Assembly (NCBI RefSeq): GCF_910592395.1
Contig: NC_088309.1
Location: 12,900,599-12,964,598 of the forward strand
Source: Lineus longissimus
Lineage: Eukaryota; Nemertea; Pilidiophora; Heteronemertea; Lineidae
Direction: 5' to 3'
DNA: 64,000 bases
Every line of letters begins with the position of its first letter. The stretch's first letter is position 1. Of this stretch, positions 1 to 10,942 are shown piece after piece. The notes under the pieces were generated by a model. That model made no database searches. It was not told where the DNA came from and saw only the letters and a program-made list of their open reading frames with translations. The position numbers and the translations under genes are program-made.

Positions 1-338
1 TACACTGTGATTTTTTTATGGATGGTGTGCACACATTCTACTGTCTAAATCAGCTGCCAGGATTCAGCATCGGTTTTAATGCACTGCATCATTCCAGGTT
101 GCATAGTGCATCGAGATGACCATAGGTGGCACTACTATCTGTTGTCTGCTCACTGTTCTATCAAACTTGGCAAGCTGTTATCACCGGAGACTTTTCTGAA
201 AATGAACAAAGAAATGAAAACAATTTGAGGGGAGAATTTCCTATGTAATTTCTGAAATGGTAGGGGTGACCAGCAACACTTGTTCACTTCACCCATTATT
301 AAACAGAAAGCTTGAAAGGTATTTTAGTTTAAGTTATT
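1..338. other. No gene recognised (left edge)
   Basis: No coding similarity, RNA gene or terminal repeat is seen here. The stretch is AT-rich non-coding sequence left of the probable Gypsy LTR fragment. Confidence 0.4.
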
Positions 339-505
339 ACGTGAAAGAATGAAGAAACCCACTCATGTCTGCGTAGTACTTGTATATCTGTCAACTTATG
401 AAAACAGGAGAGATTTCACCTGGGCTGTGTTCGCGCTGGATCTGGCGTGAAGACACATTTTGTCACGTCAATAAAGACCCAATTTCTGGGCCCAATTTCT
501 GGGCC
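339..505 (-). repeat. Probable Gypsy LTR fragment (3' LTR side)
   Basis: The stretch around 371-472 repeats, with divergence, the sequence at about 33040-33140, including shared blocks such as GATTTCACCTGGGCTGTG and GAAGACACATTTTGTCAC. At 33 kb this sequence lies directly next to a primer-binding-like site and a gag fragment, which makes it LTR-like. Here it lies on the downstream side of minus-strand Gypsy pol remnants, where a 3' LTR is expected. The ends are not resolved. A short tandem duplication (CCCAATTTCTGGG repeated) lies at about 479-504. Confidence 0.45.
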
Positions 506-889
506 ACAATTGCAATGCCTAAATGGTGATGACGATGATGGTAACACATGTTTATTTGTGGTGACAGATGGCGCATGCCGAGAATTGTTGTCAGTCGAAT
601 ACGGTGATCAGTGATTTCAGGCGGGAAAAATCCTTCTTCCAGTGCATACGTACACTTAAGCTTTGACCCCCCTCCCCGGTATGCATGTTGTACGCATTGG
701 AATCAACCCCTGTAAGAATTTAACTTGAAACTGAACACAAATAAATTGATACTTTAAACTTTAAACATGAACTTGCACACAAAGATTATTGGTTTTCTAG
801 TCTTATCACACTCAGTAGCACTGACTTGATACCACACAATACTTTCGACTAGGGTTCCTGCACTTGTCTCATTATTCACTGCCTACACA

Positions 890-1925
890 GGGTGGTCCAA
901 AAAAACGCACAAGCATTCTTTCTCCACCCAAAGCCCAAAACCACTGGTATTAATGGATAGAGAATCTTTCTAGAAGAAAAATAAGACCAAGATGACTCGA
1001 TTCGGTCCAGTAGTTTTACCTTTAGAGCCACTTTTGTGAAGCAAAGTCAGTAGTCCTTAATAACTAACTTACCAGTGAACTGTAAATTAAGCATGATAGA
1101 TGAAGGGGATTAGTTGTTATGCAACAATGCTCATAGATAAGTGTGTGTGCGGGTTCAAGTCACCAAATGCTAGTTAGGAAGGGTGGCCTAAACATGGCCC
1201 AAGCCAGACCCCAATACTTGGCTGAGCAATGTACGTTTAGGGTTCTGACATACAATAGAATTGAGAATGTGGATGAGACCCTACAATCATTTGAGGAACA
1301 TTTCCCAGAAGCTTGTCAGCCCTGCAGAAGTACAGTTGTTCGAAATTATGAAAAGTATCAACATCATTGGCTAGTTTGAACAGAAACAAAGGGAACTCTG
1401 GTCGCCCTAGAACAATGAGATCAGAAGAAAGAATTGCAGAAATCCGTCAAAGCATCTTGCAAGATCCACATCAAAGCAAGAGACGGAAAAACATTGTTGT
1501 CGGACCTACGCCTTTCACTGGTCTTGTTCATGAAATCTTTCATTATCGAAGATATAGTGAAATTTCCTCTAAACGGCAAGGTGAATACGCAAAATGTAAG
1601 GGAGTACGTCTATCGTGTATGTACATGTAACCCCCTTTGCCCAAAATCTAAACATTCTGCAGGAATGACTGGATGAAGCACTGAGGAACGTTCGAAGGGA
1701 TATGATCATTCAATCTATGCAGGACATGTACAGGAGAGCACAAGTATGTGTTAGACAAGGAGGAGGACATGTTGAAGGACGCAGCACAAACGGAGCTTTT
1801 AGACACAATCGCTGATGTAAATGGGGACAGAGAGATTGATGCCAAATGGGTTACTAGTAGCCTAACTGTGCCATAAGATGTTAAGTTGTTGTTAAGTTTA
1901 AAAATAAAGTTTGATTTTCATGTTC
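890..1925 (+). pseudogene. IS630/mariner-type transposase pseudogene (DUF4817-like N terminus)
   Basis: Three frames (1143-1379, 1367-1630, 1434-1676 and following) each carry part of one protein. An N-terminal helix-turn-helix region (EEHFPEACQPCRSTVVRNYEKY, 1290-1355) is followed by the linker NRNKGNSGRPRTMRSEERI (1378-1430). Then comes a remnant of the motif around a catalytic Asp (FPLNGKVNTQNVREY), and a tail with VCVRQGGGHVEG near 1745-1780. These match transposases of marine invertebrates and insects that pair a DUF4817 HTH with a DDE_3 domain. Most of the DDE core is missing, and stops and frameshifts separate the pieces, so it is dead. Upstream at 889-908, GGGTGGTCCAAAAAAACGCA looks like the left terminal repeat of this element type. 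No matching right end was seen. Confidence 0.65.
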
Positions 1926-2328
1926 GACATTGGTCTGAGTTTCATTTTTGTTTAACCATTCCACAGGATCCCGGCACAGGATAATCCTTTTGTCAGTTAC
2001 GAGACGACGCTGTTGTATATACTCTTGATTGTTCTGTAAGGAACAATTCACTAAGGGCCTCGACCTTGCTTTACAAAAATAGTCTTTCAAATAACTTGGG
2101 GTGGACACATCTACCATTCCTGATTGTGACCACTGGTTCCAGTTTGACTGGTGCTGGTCCAGAATCTGGGTTTCCCATAAGTGTAGAGTGGAATCCTCTG
2201 GGTTTCGGGTTGACTGGATGTGGGAATGGAAAGTCCCACATTTCTCAAACTTGGCTTGGAGGTGGTTGAGCTGTCGTCATCAGAAATCTACGATTCCTGC
2301 AATAGGGTCTGCTGTTCTGTTCAACCAA

Positions 2329-2420
2329 GTACAGTGGAACCCCGGTCAGAGACCACCCCAGTAACCCAACCACCCTGCTATGACGACCAAGATTCGCCGG
2401 TCCTGAAGGGTTTCCTCTTT
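2329..2420. mobile_element. Fragment of a pogo/Tigger-type MITE
   Basis: TACAGTGGAACCCCGGTCAG at 2331 resembles the TIR of the complete pogo-like MITEs at 2952 and 49010. No opposite end is found before the Gypsy RNase H remnant begins, so this is a solo end or truncated copy. Confidence 0.4.
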
Positions 2421-2640
2421 AATGACCGTTACAAGGCCCCTCGATATTTGCATTGTTCATTTTCCGCAAGGTTCAATGTATGTAAAGAATATCCTACCGG
2501 TCGCACACGCTGCATAACACATGCACCCAGTCCTTTCATTGAAGCATCCACTGAAAGAGTCACTCTTTCCTTTGGATCGAAGTACACGAGTACTGGTGAT
2601 TTTGTCAGAGCAGTTTTCAAATCACTAATGCATTAAGAAT
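2421..2640 (-). pseudogene. Gypsy retrotransposon RNase H fragment
   Basis: The minus-strand frame 2620-2429 reads ALTKSPVLVYFDPKERVTL followed by SVDASMKGLGACVMQ. This is the junction between RT and the RNase H domain of Ty3/Gypsy elements, with the first RNase H Asp in the VDAS motif. It lies downstream of the RT remnant at 2759-3480 in the same orientation, in the order expected for pol. The copy is short and its frame closes before the rest of RNase H. No integrase was recognised further left. Confidence 0.7.
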
Positions 2641-2758
2641 GACGGTCATCCAAATGCCATGGTCCGTTTTGTGACAAAGATGTGCCCATGTACAAACTTT
2701 GCATTCATCATGATTCAACGTGAGATTTTTCTTTTCGCTCGTTGTGCTCTTTTAGAGT

Positions 2759-3600
2759 TCATCCCAAGACCAAAATGTCGTCCATAATGACAACAACTCC
2801 ATCCAAGTCCTCAAACATCTGTGACGCGACACATTGCCAATACTCGGGCACTGATTTTATTCCCATGGCCATTTGCAAAAAATGATAACGACCAAAAGGA
2901 GTATTGAAACTCAGCAGCTTGGCACTCTTTTCCGTTACTGGTACCTGAAAGTACAGTGGAACCTCCCTTAGCAGATACCTCTCTAATAAGGACAACCTCT
3001 CTATCAAGGACACTAGATTTGGTCCCAAATTGGTAGTTTTCATTCAAGTTGACCTCTCTCAAGTTGACCTCTCACTTCTCTATTAAGGACGGAACTTGTC
3101 AGTCCCGAGGGTGTCCTTAATAGAGAGGTTCTACTGTATGCATGTCCCGCATCAAGTGCACTTAAGTACTTAGATCCGACGAGCTTGCCCACAACATCAT
3201 CAAATTTTTTCATAGGGTAATATTCTTGAAGAATTGCAAGGTTCAGATCCTTTGGATCAATGCAAATTCGTCAACCCTTGCCGTTGGATTTCTCAACCAC
3301 AACCATTGAACTGACCCATTTACCTGGTTCTTCGACTTTCTCAAAGATTCCTTCCTGATGCATTTTACGTAACTTAGCTCCCATTTTACGTAACTTAAAT
3401 CCCTAATCGCATAAGGAAAACACTGAGGGGGGGTATCACTGGTGGTACCCCGACGGATCGACTTTAATGTCGTACGCTGTGGTATTCTGTGTGTAAGCAT
3501 TCAAACCTACCGAAAACATCAGCGAATTCGTCCAAAATCACATCTGGATTTTCCTCTCCGTCATCTGTTAACGTATAGATTCTCTTAAAGGTCACCTGCA
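2759..3600 (-). pseudogene. Gypsy reverse transcriptase remnant, split by a MITE
   Basis: Two minus-strand blocks form one RT. The upstream block (about 3600-3139) has ILDEFADVFGRFECL, EKVEEPGKWVSSMVVVEKSN and the RT block RICIDPKDLNLAI ending in a LDAGHA motif. The downstream block (2950-2765) has VPVTEKSAKLLSFNTPFGRY and the catalytic box VVIMDDILV. The two halves are separated exactly by the pogo-like MITE 2952-3138, whose removal keeps the frame. Stops and frame changes occur elsewhere, so the gene is dead. Family: Ty3/Gypsy, by the FNTPFGRY and MDDILV motifs. The catalytic DD pair is intact, but the protein is not. Confidence 0.8.
2952..3138. mobile_element. pogo/Tigger-type MITE in Gypsy RT
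   Basis: Ends are TACAGTGGAACCTCCC and GAGGTTCTACTGTA, inverted repeats bounded by TA dinucleotides, the TA target typical of the Tc1/mariner/pogo superfamily. The interior is made of AAGGACA/TGTCCTTAATAGAG blocks that repeat the terminal sequence in both orientations. A second copy is at 49010-49191. The insertion site is a TA inside the RT coding sequence. Confidence 0.75.
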
Positions 3601-4680
3601 ACACTTTTTAACTTAGGGAAAAATAAAAGGACATAAGATAACAAACACAGTGGTGAAAACCACATAAATATCGAACTACCCATCTTCAAGTTATGGCAGG
3701 TATAAAATTCAAACATTCCAGGTGGTGTAGGAAGAAGAAACTGATGATGTACATTGTGCTGCACTGAAATAAAGTTTTTTAGTTTCATGCCTATATTTTA
3801 AAATTGTACATTTTAACACGTTCACTAAAAGCTCATACCTGTGACAAGGTAATTAGAATATAAGCATGAAACAATCAAAACTTTATTTCAGTACAGCACA
3901 ATGTGGTATCCGGTAATAAAGGCACTGGAAAAAAGGCACTGGAAAAAGAGGTACGGAAAAAAAGGCACTGGTAAAAAAGGCACTGGAAAAAAAGGCACTG
4001 GAAATAAAGGCACTGGAAAAAAAGGCACCGGTAAAAAAGGCACTGGTAAAAAAGGCACTGGAAAAAAGGCACCAGAAAAGCTCTACCTAGGTAAAAAAGG
4101 CACTCGACCAAAAAAACTTTAAAAATCAAAAAGAATTTGGTGAATCCTTGGGTCCTTGTACGTTCTTTTCTGTAAATTTTTCTTCCTCGTTTTTTCCTAA
4201 TTGGATGTACAGGAGGTAGGAACTTAAGTAAACTTAAAGGAAACAATAATTTATTGTTGTTCACGGATTTGCCTAATTTTTTAACATACTAGACTTACAT
4301 TTTAGTCTAAGGGTTATATGGCGGAACGGAGAAGGCTAATTAGGAAGTCACCTTAGATATAATCAACCATAATTACCTGTTAATTGATTAATTAACTGAA
4401 TGACTTACATGTAGCTATTAGGCATACAGTAACTTGTACATGTATATTTGATGAGTTTTTCTACCACGAAATATTTACTGTAATAGAAAGGTATGTTGAC
4501 TGAGCAGTATTTATGGTGTCCAGTATGTACATGTACATCATCAATTTGTTCTTCCTGCACCACCTGGAATGTTTGAATTACATACTGCTATAACTTTAAG
4601 TTGAGTAGTTATCACACTTTTGTTTCTTATGTTATGCCCTATTATTTATACCCCAAGTTAACATTGTAATAAAAGTGTTT
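3600..4680. mobile_element. Foldback-like element with inner tandem repeats
   Basis: About 160 bp at 3600-3760 is repeated inverted at about 4515-4680. Shared blocks include ACACTTTT at the ends, CACCTGGAATGTTTGAATT (4562-4580, inverted at 3707-3725) and ATGTACATCATCA. Between the arms, 3925-4110 holds about a dozen units of GGCACTGGAAAAAAA (period about 15). A smaller inverted repeat (about 40 bp) pairs 3748-3790 with 3863-3903. The element separates Gypsy protease (4690-4810) from the RT leader (3590 down), so it inserted into the Gypsy copy. No transposase is present. Confidence 0.6.
3925..4110. repeat. Tandem repeat GGCACTGGAAAAAAA, period about 15
   Basis: Roughly twelve imperfect copies, with GGCACTGGTAAAAAA and GGTACGGAAAAAAA variants. 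They read through as a Lys-Gly-Thr-Gly peptide that I do not consider a gene. Related units (GGTACAGGAAATAAA) recur at 31306-31460 and inverted at 32140-32265. Confidence 0.85.
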
Positions 4681-4689
4681 CAGTACACC

Positions 4690-5949
4690 TTCAATCAAGT
4701 TCATCTCCAGGCATGCATGTAAGCCAAGCACAGGCTTCACCATACCATCCAGAGCCGGCAGTACGGATAGCCTGAAAATGTCCGACTTTTTGACAGTCAG
4801 GAGAGGGGCATTTTCCTGATTTGTGATAGTGTGACAATATTAGGAATTGCTTACTATATCTGTAATTATTATTTCCGTGTTTCTCTCAAGCCCTGGTGAA
4901 CCCAGACACCCAGGATCGTTAACCGTTATGAGTTTCAACACCTGCCTTCTTAATTGCCCCTTTCCATTGTTTTATAATCTTTATCTTTTAAGCTGTTTGA
5001 CCCCTTTTATGATCTTCCTGATCAGCAGCTGGTTACTAGGCTCCTGCCCTTGGCCCTGTCTGATAATCTTGTATTGATGCTGCTGTTTACTGATTGGTTG
5101 TTTCCTTAATTACTGAGTGCTAGCTGGCTCAGAGCCTTATATTTGGGCTAGGCTATTTACCCATTAGGGGTGTGTGTAATTAGGTATAAATGATGATGTT
5201 CAGATGTTTTTAGTAAGTCCTGGCAGATCCAGAAAGCCAGCCTTCACCCTCTGTAGCTAAACAAGACATTTCTCTTGAAAAGCGCGAGAGTATTTTAATT
5301 GACTTCACCCTTGATCTTATGGCATGGTAAGATTCTTTTATATCAACTCTTGTTGATACTTTGTTGTGCGCCCTATTTTGTAATGTTTTAGTGTCGGTTG
5401 TAGATACGAGGTTAGAGGGACGTGGATAATAAATAATGTAAATATATATCTTAGTTGGTTTAGTCTTTAGGTTCGAGTTCAGAGTTGCGAAGTTTATACG
5501 GTGACAAAATATTATAAGCCCTTTTACCGCTACAATAGGTACCCATAGTTCCTACATCGAGTAGCACTTTTATCGCCGCCTTTATCATCATTTCATTTGT
5601 TGAACATCGTTGTAGGTGGTTTACCACAGCCACCTCGATATCAGAATCCTCCACATTTTCCTCCATGCCAGGCAGACGGTTTTCCGTGGCCACGTTGACC
5701 GGAATGTACCACATGTACGTACTTTGTAGCAGAGGTATCAGCAGCACCACCTGCTTCCATGTCCTTCTTGTTTTGCTTGCTCCGTTCAGCTGCCCTACAG
5801 AATTTCAGAGATATTTCCAGTGTCAAGTCTGGCTTACGCAACAATCTGAGCTTAGTTTCCACATCTTTACATCCTGAGACAATCTGATCCCGAATCATTG
5901 ACTTACACATACCACCATAATTGCAATTTACTGACAGCCTCCCCCTCAC
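4690..5949 (-). pseudogene. Gypsy gag C-terminus and aspartic protease remnant
   Basis: The minus-strand frame 5949-5641 contains MIRDQIVSGCKDVETKLRLL and LTLEISLKFCRAAERSKQN, the conserved C-terminal capsid helices of Gypsy gag. The next frame (5750-5460) has KVLLDVGTMGTYCSGKRAYN, the protease active-site loop with the usual DTG changed to DVG. A further protease block (PVLGLHACLEMNLIEGV) lies at about 4750-4690, separated by roughly 650 bp (4812-5465) with no coding signal, probably another insertion. Orientation and order (gag, protease, RT, RNase H from right to left) match one decayed element spanning about 0.34-5.95 kb. Confidence 0.65.
4812..5465. other. Unidentified insert within Gypsy protease remnant
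   Basis: This AT-rich stretch separates two parts of the protease-like coding remnant. No gene or clear terminal repeats were recognised, so its identity as an insertion is inferred only from the interrupted protease. Confidence 0.35.
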
Positions 5950-6049
5950 CGAAAAGCAGTGTGATGTCAGTCAGGATTCTGTCAGGTTGCAATGTTACCT
6001 TACATTTTTATGGCGGTGTTGAAATCAGTCACGCGTTACCAAATCATAC

Positions 6050-6785
6050 AGTTATACAGCAATAAAAAGTAGAGGTCAGGGAGTCATAGGCAGTGGTAAG
6101 ACAGTCAAAATCAGTGGTAAGGCAGTCAAAAGCAGTGCTCATTTAAATATTTTGGCTGACTGATTTCCACTGTTTTTGACACCGAAAATGATTCCCCACT
6201 ATGCATCATGCACAGGGCTGGCAGTGGGGTTCAGTGTTAATTTAAATATTTTGCAGTACACTGAATCCACACTGAAACACCACTAATTTTGACTGCCATT
6301 TCCAAAACTTCCTGGAGGGAGCAGTCATTTTCAGTGTTAATATGAATAGTTTATTCAATGGCATGCAGGAACGGATGCCAAGAGAGGTTTCTTTCTCGTA
6401 TTGAAATTCAGGTAAATATCGAGAAATATGAAGAGCTACCATGATTTCTTGAATGTTTGACTATCAAATTCAAACTTACTAGCTTCCTGTCTCAGGTTGC
6501 ATTATGGGTGATATTTAACACTGAATTTGACTGCAATTACCACTGCTTTACACTGCCATCAAGTCTTAATCTCAACAGTCAAAGAGCAGTGGTTCAGTCA
6601 TGTTGAAAATGCCACGGGTTTCGATCCTAGTTGGAGAAGTGGAAATCAGTGGTCTATCAGTCATGGGCAGTGTTTTTGAAATATGTCGTTCATAATGATA
6701 TGCAGGTGGCAGTGCTTTGCAGTGGTCTTTCAGTCAAAATCAGTGGTTTTAAAACATCTCTTTCACTGCCAGCCCTATTTTAAAG
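6050..6785. repeat. CAGTGG/CAGTCAAA-rich repeat region, possible MITE
   Basis: Many dispersed copies of CAGTCAAAATCAGTGG-like words in both orientations lie between 6100 and 6780. AGGGCTGGCAGTG at 6207-6219 is matched inverted by CACTGCCAGCCCT near 6766-6778, which could be terminal repeats of a non-autonomous DNA element. No matching flanking target duplication is seen. Related words recur at 10205-10265. The function is unknown. Confidence 0.4.
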
Positions 6786-7186
6786 TAATTCCCCCATCTT
6801 GCCATCATTTTTGCCATTTTTACCACTTTTTTGTAGCAGGAGCTTAGGGCCCTCTTTGGCGCCCTCGGCCACGTGCAGCTTGATTCCCACCTGCAGCAGG
6901 CTGTGCCCCCTGCCCACCATCACCTGAGTCATTGTCACTACTACTTATATCATTAACCCCAACTTCCTGGTCATTATCACCATCAGAATCAGGCTGATCA
7001 TGCAAATTGATCTCAAATTGGTCTATCTTCACCAATTCACCCGACTCGAAATACCAAACAGCACCCAGCTTCTTTTTGCCTGGCTTACGGATCTTAGGGA
7101 CGACGTTTCTTGCAATCTCGTTTTATCTCGCGCCGTGGTACTTAGCAGTGCTCGAAACAAAAAGAACAGATAAACAGAAAACACTA

Positions 7187-9861
7187 GGGCCTGGCGCTCA
7201 GCTGGATGACCTAATAACATAGGACTGATGGTGCAAAGTAGTAAATATCGGCTTTATACTACTGTTTGAAGGTCAAGAGAACACGTTATACCACTAAAAT
7301 TTTCAATGCAGAGCTGCCAGCTGGATGAAATATGATTGAACTAATCAGCCATGGTATGTAAATATTACAGGAGGCAACGGAAGATATCCCTAGTTCAGTA
7401 TGTTGTATCGGTAGCTTTACAGAAAAGAAGTGTCAGAGAGGATGAGACTTCTCCATGGACAACTGTGGTATGTCCAGGCTGGGTTGTACAGCACAAGGAT
7501 AAAAAAATGCTGTCTGTAATTGAGAGGTATCCTGATTTAACAGGTCAAAATAAATAGAAATTACCAGTTTGGGACTAACACCACTGTCTTTTTTTTTTAA
7601 TAAGGTAGAGATTACAGGAGTCAACAAAATTAATTTTATTGAGAGAAATTGACCTGTCCTGCAGGTGACTGGAATTTACAATACAAAGGGTCATTTTTCA
7701 TGACATTGTGCTCTACTGCGTATCCCTAGTGAGTCGATCTGGAACCAATCTATCCTTGGCGCAGACAGGTTCAAATTGGCTATATCTTGAATAGATTGAA
7801 TTGCGATGAAAATCTAATGCAATAAAGGAGCAATATCGAAGAGACAAATTAATCAAACCAATTGTCCACAGACATTACCCTGAAATGGCGTGATGTATGC
7901 GTGCATATAAAAGTATATCAATTGGTCTGATAGAGATGATGAGGCAATGTCAATATGCCTCGTTCCTTGACAGCAATATGCCCCTTTTTATAAGGAGAAG
8001 AAGGAGATCCCAGATAGGCCTTCACATGTCAGCTGCCAAATGGCTCGAACCAACTGTCCTATCACTACTATTAATCTAAAATGCGTGCTCCTCCTACATG
8101 TAGCAATGTCTCGGCCAAAAAGGCACTTATTCGACAGGCAAGCTAGAAGTTCAGCACCGTGAGCAGCTCCTTGATAAGGCCATGTCAGGTTCCGCGCGCC
8201 TCTTCAGATACATCAAGTATTGAAAGCTGTGGTGAGCACATAAAAAGACCATGGTCACCTTAATTTGAAAATCCCTTCATAATCAAGGACTACCTCTGAT
8301 TAAAACAGCACCCATAAACAATAGACCACCAATTTGACCCCAGCTCCTAACTGCGGGAAAACCCAAGTCCAGCAACCAAAAGTACCAAAAATACATTTTT
8401 GTTTACATTTGAACTGCACACATGCGTTTGTTTATAATTTCATTTCCCGCGAAATCTCGAAAATCAGGTGACCTGCAATCGTGGATTGAAAATAACATTA
8501 ACCTGGGTTCAGCAGGTCAGCAGGTATACCGGCTGTTCCAATCATCCCCCTACAGCCAGCTGTTCAAAAGGTAATGTTATTCACCCCACAGGGAGTGCAG
8601 GTAATTGATTAAGCCCCTGCATAACTTAACAGCAATGGCTTGGCTTCTGCGAGTGGTAAGGAGAATTGACAGTTTTTTTATGAGAGTAACATTATTGTGT
8701 TGCTTAAAACGTACTTTTTACTCATGTAAGAATCGTAGTACTACTAATAACCTCAACTTATTTTCCGGTTATGATAACACAACACACATCTTCATGATCA
8801 TGATCTTTCTCAAACTGACTGAATGACCTAATCGCCTTGGACGCGCAACCACATATCAATCCGCCCCGACGATCGACACATCCATTCGATTCGATAACAC
8901 TCGATACAGTTTGATAAATAAACAAAGTTTTCGTGCTTTTAGCTGTCAACATCAATGGCTATAATATACTCCTGCAGAATAGTAGAACTAATAGAACTAA
9001 TTTCCGAAGTTGCCAATAGTTTGAACACAAATCAGAACATCACCCATCAGCTGGACTCAGATCTGCATAAATTACGATAAATAATGAGGTCGTCGCTTCA
9101 ATTTCGCAAAGAAAGTTGACTCCATTCGAAGGTTGTTTTGACCAAATTCTGTTGAACTCGATCGTTATGAGGGCATTTGAATACATTCTCGTTGATCTTT
9201 TCTATAAACGTGTGAAGTTTCGTACCAAAATACATTTCCGTAAAGGCTTAAATAAGAAAATTTGTCACTTACAAAATCATCGCTCCAGGTCACCGCCATT
9301 TTCTTGATGATAGTACTCCAGGTAACCTCGACCACGCAGTGGTCAATTTATCCCAGACGAGCCGTTCATACAGTGGATGCACTGGCAATACCAGCAGTCC
9401 GGTATTCCCTGGTTCGAGGTTTTGATGTCAGTTCGCGGCGGGAAATTTAAAGTGGGGTCATCCGGGGTCAAACAACAGTTTTGCTCACTACCGCCAACTG
9501 GTGATATAAATCGACACTAATCTATTTTATATCAAAACTTCTGTATCATGAAGACCTTTTCAACTTTATTTCAAGCTTTTATCTGCTGGAATAGAGCGTC
9601 AAAAATTTGTTTTTTCATTTACGCATTTTGCCCCCTGGGGAGCTGAATTTGAGTCGAATCGCCCAAATTTTTTTCCGTAAGCAACATTTTCTGCGGTGTT
9701 TATAAGCAAGACTAGATTTGAAGTGCCTCGGTTGTATGATTACAAAATGCCCAACTTTGTCTACAGATGGCTAGATGGAAGGATGGCAGGATGGGTGGAA
9801 GGACGGACACCAACCGAATAGCTATTTGACTAGCTCCGCTGACTTTGTCAGCTGAGCTAAA
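7187..9861 (+). mobile_element. HINE-like non-autonomous element, family B (old copy)
   Basis: It starts with GGGCCTGGCGCTCAGCTG, a degraded version of the family B 5' end, and finishes with CGCTGACTTTGTCAGCTGAGCTAAAAA (hairpin at 9837-9857). GGATGG/GGACGGAC microsatellite precedes the end. Internal sequence at 8668-8740 matches the younger family B copies (for example 42785-42855 and 62587-62655). No coding capacity. Confidence 0.65.
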
Positions 9862-9869
9862 AACGCGTT

Positions 9870-9965
9870 TAGGCCTTTAGGTCTTTGAAAGCACATTTCG
9901 GATATATCCCTCCTATATACTTTTTCTGAATAAATCATCCGAAATGTGCTTTCAAATACACATAG
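9870..9965. repeat. Hairpin, about 35-bp arms
   Basis: GTTTAGGCC... TTTGAAAGCACATTTCGGAT pairs with ATCCGAAATGTGCTTTCAAA...GGCCTAAAC around a loop of about 30 nt. It lies between the 3' end of a HINE-like element and the right arm of the long inverted repeat. Confidence 0.75.
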
Positions 9966-10118
9966 GCCTAAACACGTTTTTTTCTGTTTATCTGTTCTTT
10001 TTCTTCGCGCACTGCTAATGCCACAAGTACCACGGCGTGAGATAAAACGAGATTGCAAGAAACGTCCTCGTCCCTAAGATCAGTAAGCCAGGCAAAAAGA
10101 AGCTGGGTGCTATTTGTC

Positions 10119-10942
10119 AAGTGTAATGGCACCCAGGGTGCTTATTGTCCAGTCGATCTCGAACCTGGGTACCATTTGTCAGCACCTAGGACGACATCCA
10201 TCCTTTCAGCTGCAGTGGGGGTTTCAGTCAAAAGCAGTGTGATGCAGTCATTTTCAGTGCACTGTCGTTCGTTGCCGTAGCTCGGCGACAAACTGATTGA
10301 TGTAACCATCTCCTCCCCGTTTCCTATGCAGAAAAATGTGCATCTCATAGGTTTCATTTGTAACAGAATTAGGCTACCGCTATCAGTTAGTATACGCAAT
10401 ATGTTCAGGGTTCAGAAGCTGGGCCTTTGTTTTGCGCAATCTCATAACAGGTGCACGGTTATCAGAAAACAACAACAACTAGAATTCCGAAATTTGCTGG
10501 TAGCAAATTTGATAGTCCCCAGGTCGTCGTCTGGTGTTGGATGGTGTGATTTGTGTGAGCAGGATGCTGTAGGTCAACATGACCGGGTAGCGTGATGGTA
10601 AGGAGGAGAGGCGGAAGGCTTTTTAGAGGATAAAAATATATGTCCTTTATTGCAGTGAGATCGAGGAGGCATGTAATTACAAATGAGCACCATACAGAGA
10701 TTGAGAAGGAATGAAACGATATGCTGGCCACTGGCACTTGTGATATGCTGATTTGTTGTGGAGGTAGCAAATGCAATTTGGTTCGTTGCAATTTTTTTTA
10801 ATATTAATATAAGTTTAAACGATATATTTACAAGTAATTACCAAGCATATTATACGCAAAGAAAAGAAGGTATAGTTGGATTAGAGTTACATACAAGTTT
10901 GGTATGGAAATGGAATTTGTAACGTTTAAATCTAATTGTATA
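10119..10942. other. No gene recognised
   Basis: The stretch holds a few CAGTCAAAAGCAGTG words related to the 6-kb repeat (10205-10265) and otherwise no recognised coding or repeat signal. Confidence 0.4.

Larger units (their letters stand above)
7041..10118. repeat. Long inverted repeat enclosing a HINE-like element
   Basis: The left arm (about 7045-7186) and right arm (about 9970-10115) are inverted copies with a few indels. Shared blocks include GCACCCAGCTTCTTTTTGCC, TGCAATCTCGTTTTATCTCG and AGAACAGATAAACAGAAAA. The arms flank a HINE-like element (7187-9861) and a separate 35-bp-arm hairpin (9870-9965). The pair may be the terminal repeats of a foldback-type transposon that later received the HINE-like copy. 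No transposase was found. Confidence 0.65.

Noticed and set aside
3901-4122. Open frame encoding a Lys-Gly-Thr-Gly repeat peptide
   Set aside because: It is the direct translation of a period-15 tandem repeat inside a foldback-like element; the opposite strand also stays open for the same reason.
6844-7035. Acidic minus-strand frame ending in GRGRQRGP
   Set aside because: Low-complexity, no recognisable domain, no splice or neighbour support.
8605-8955. Short frames at 8.6-8.95 kb
   Set aside because: They lie in a family B HINE-like copy and are not kept open in the other copies.
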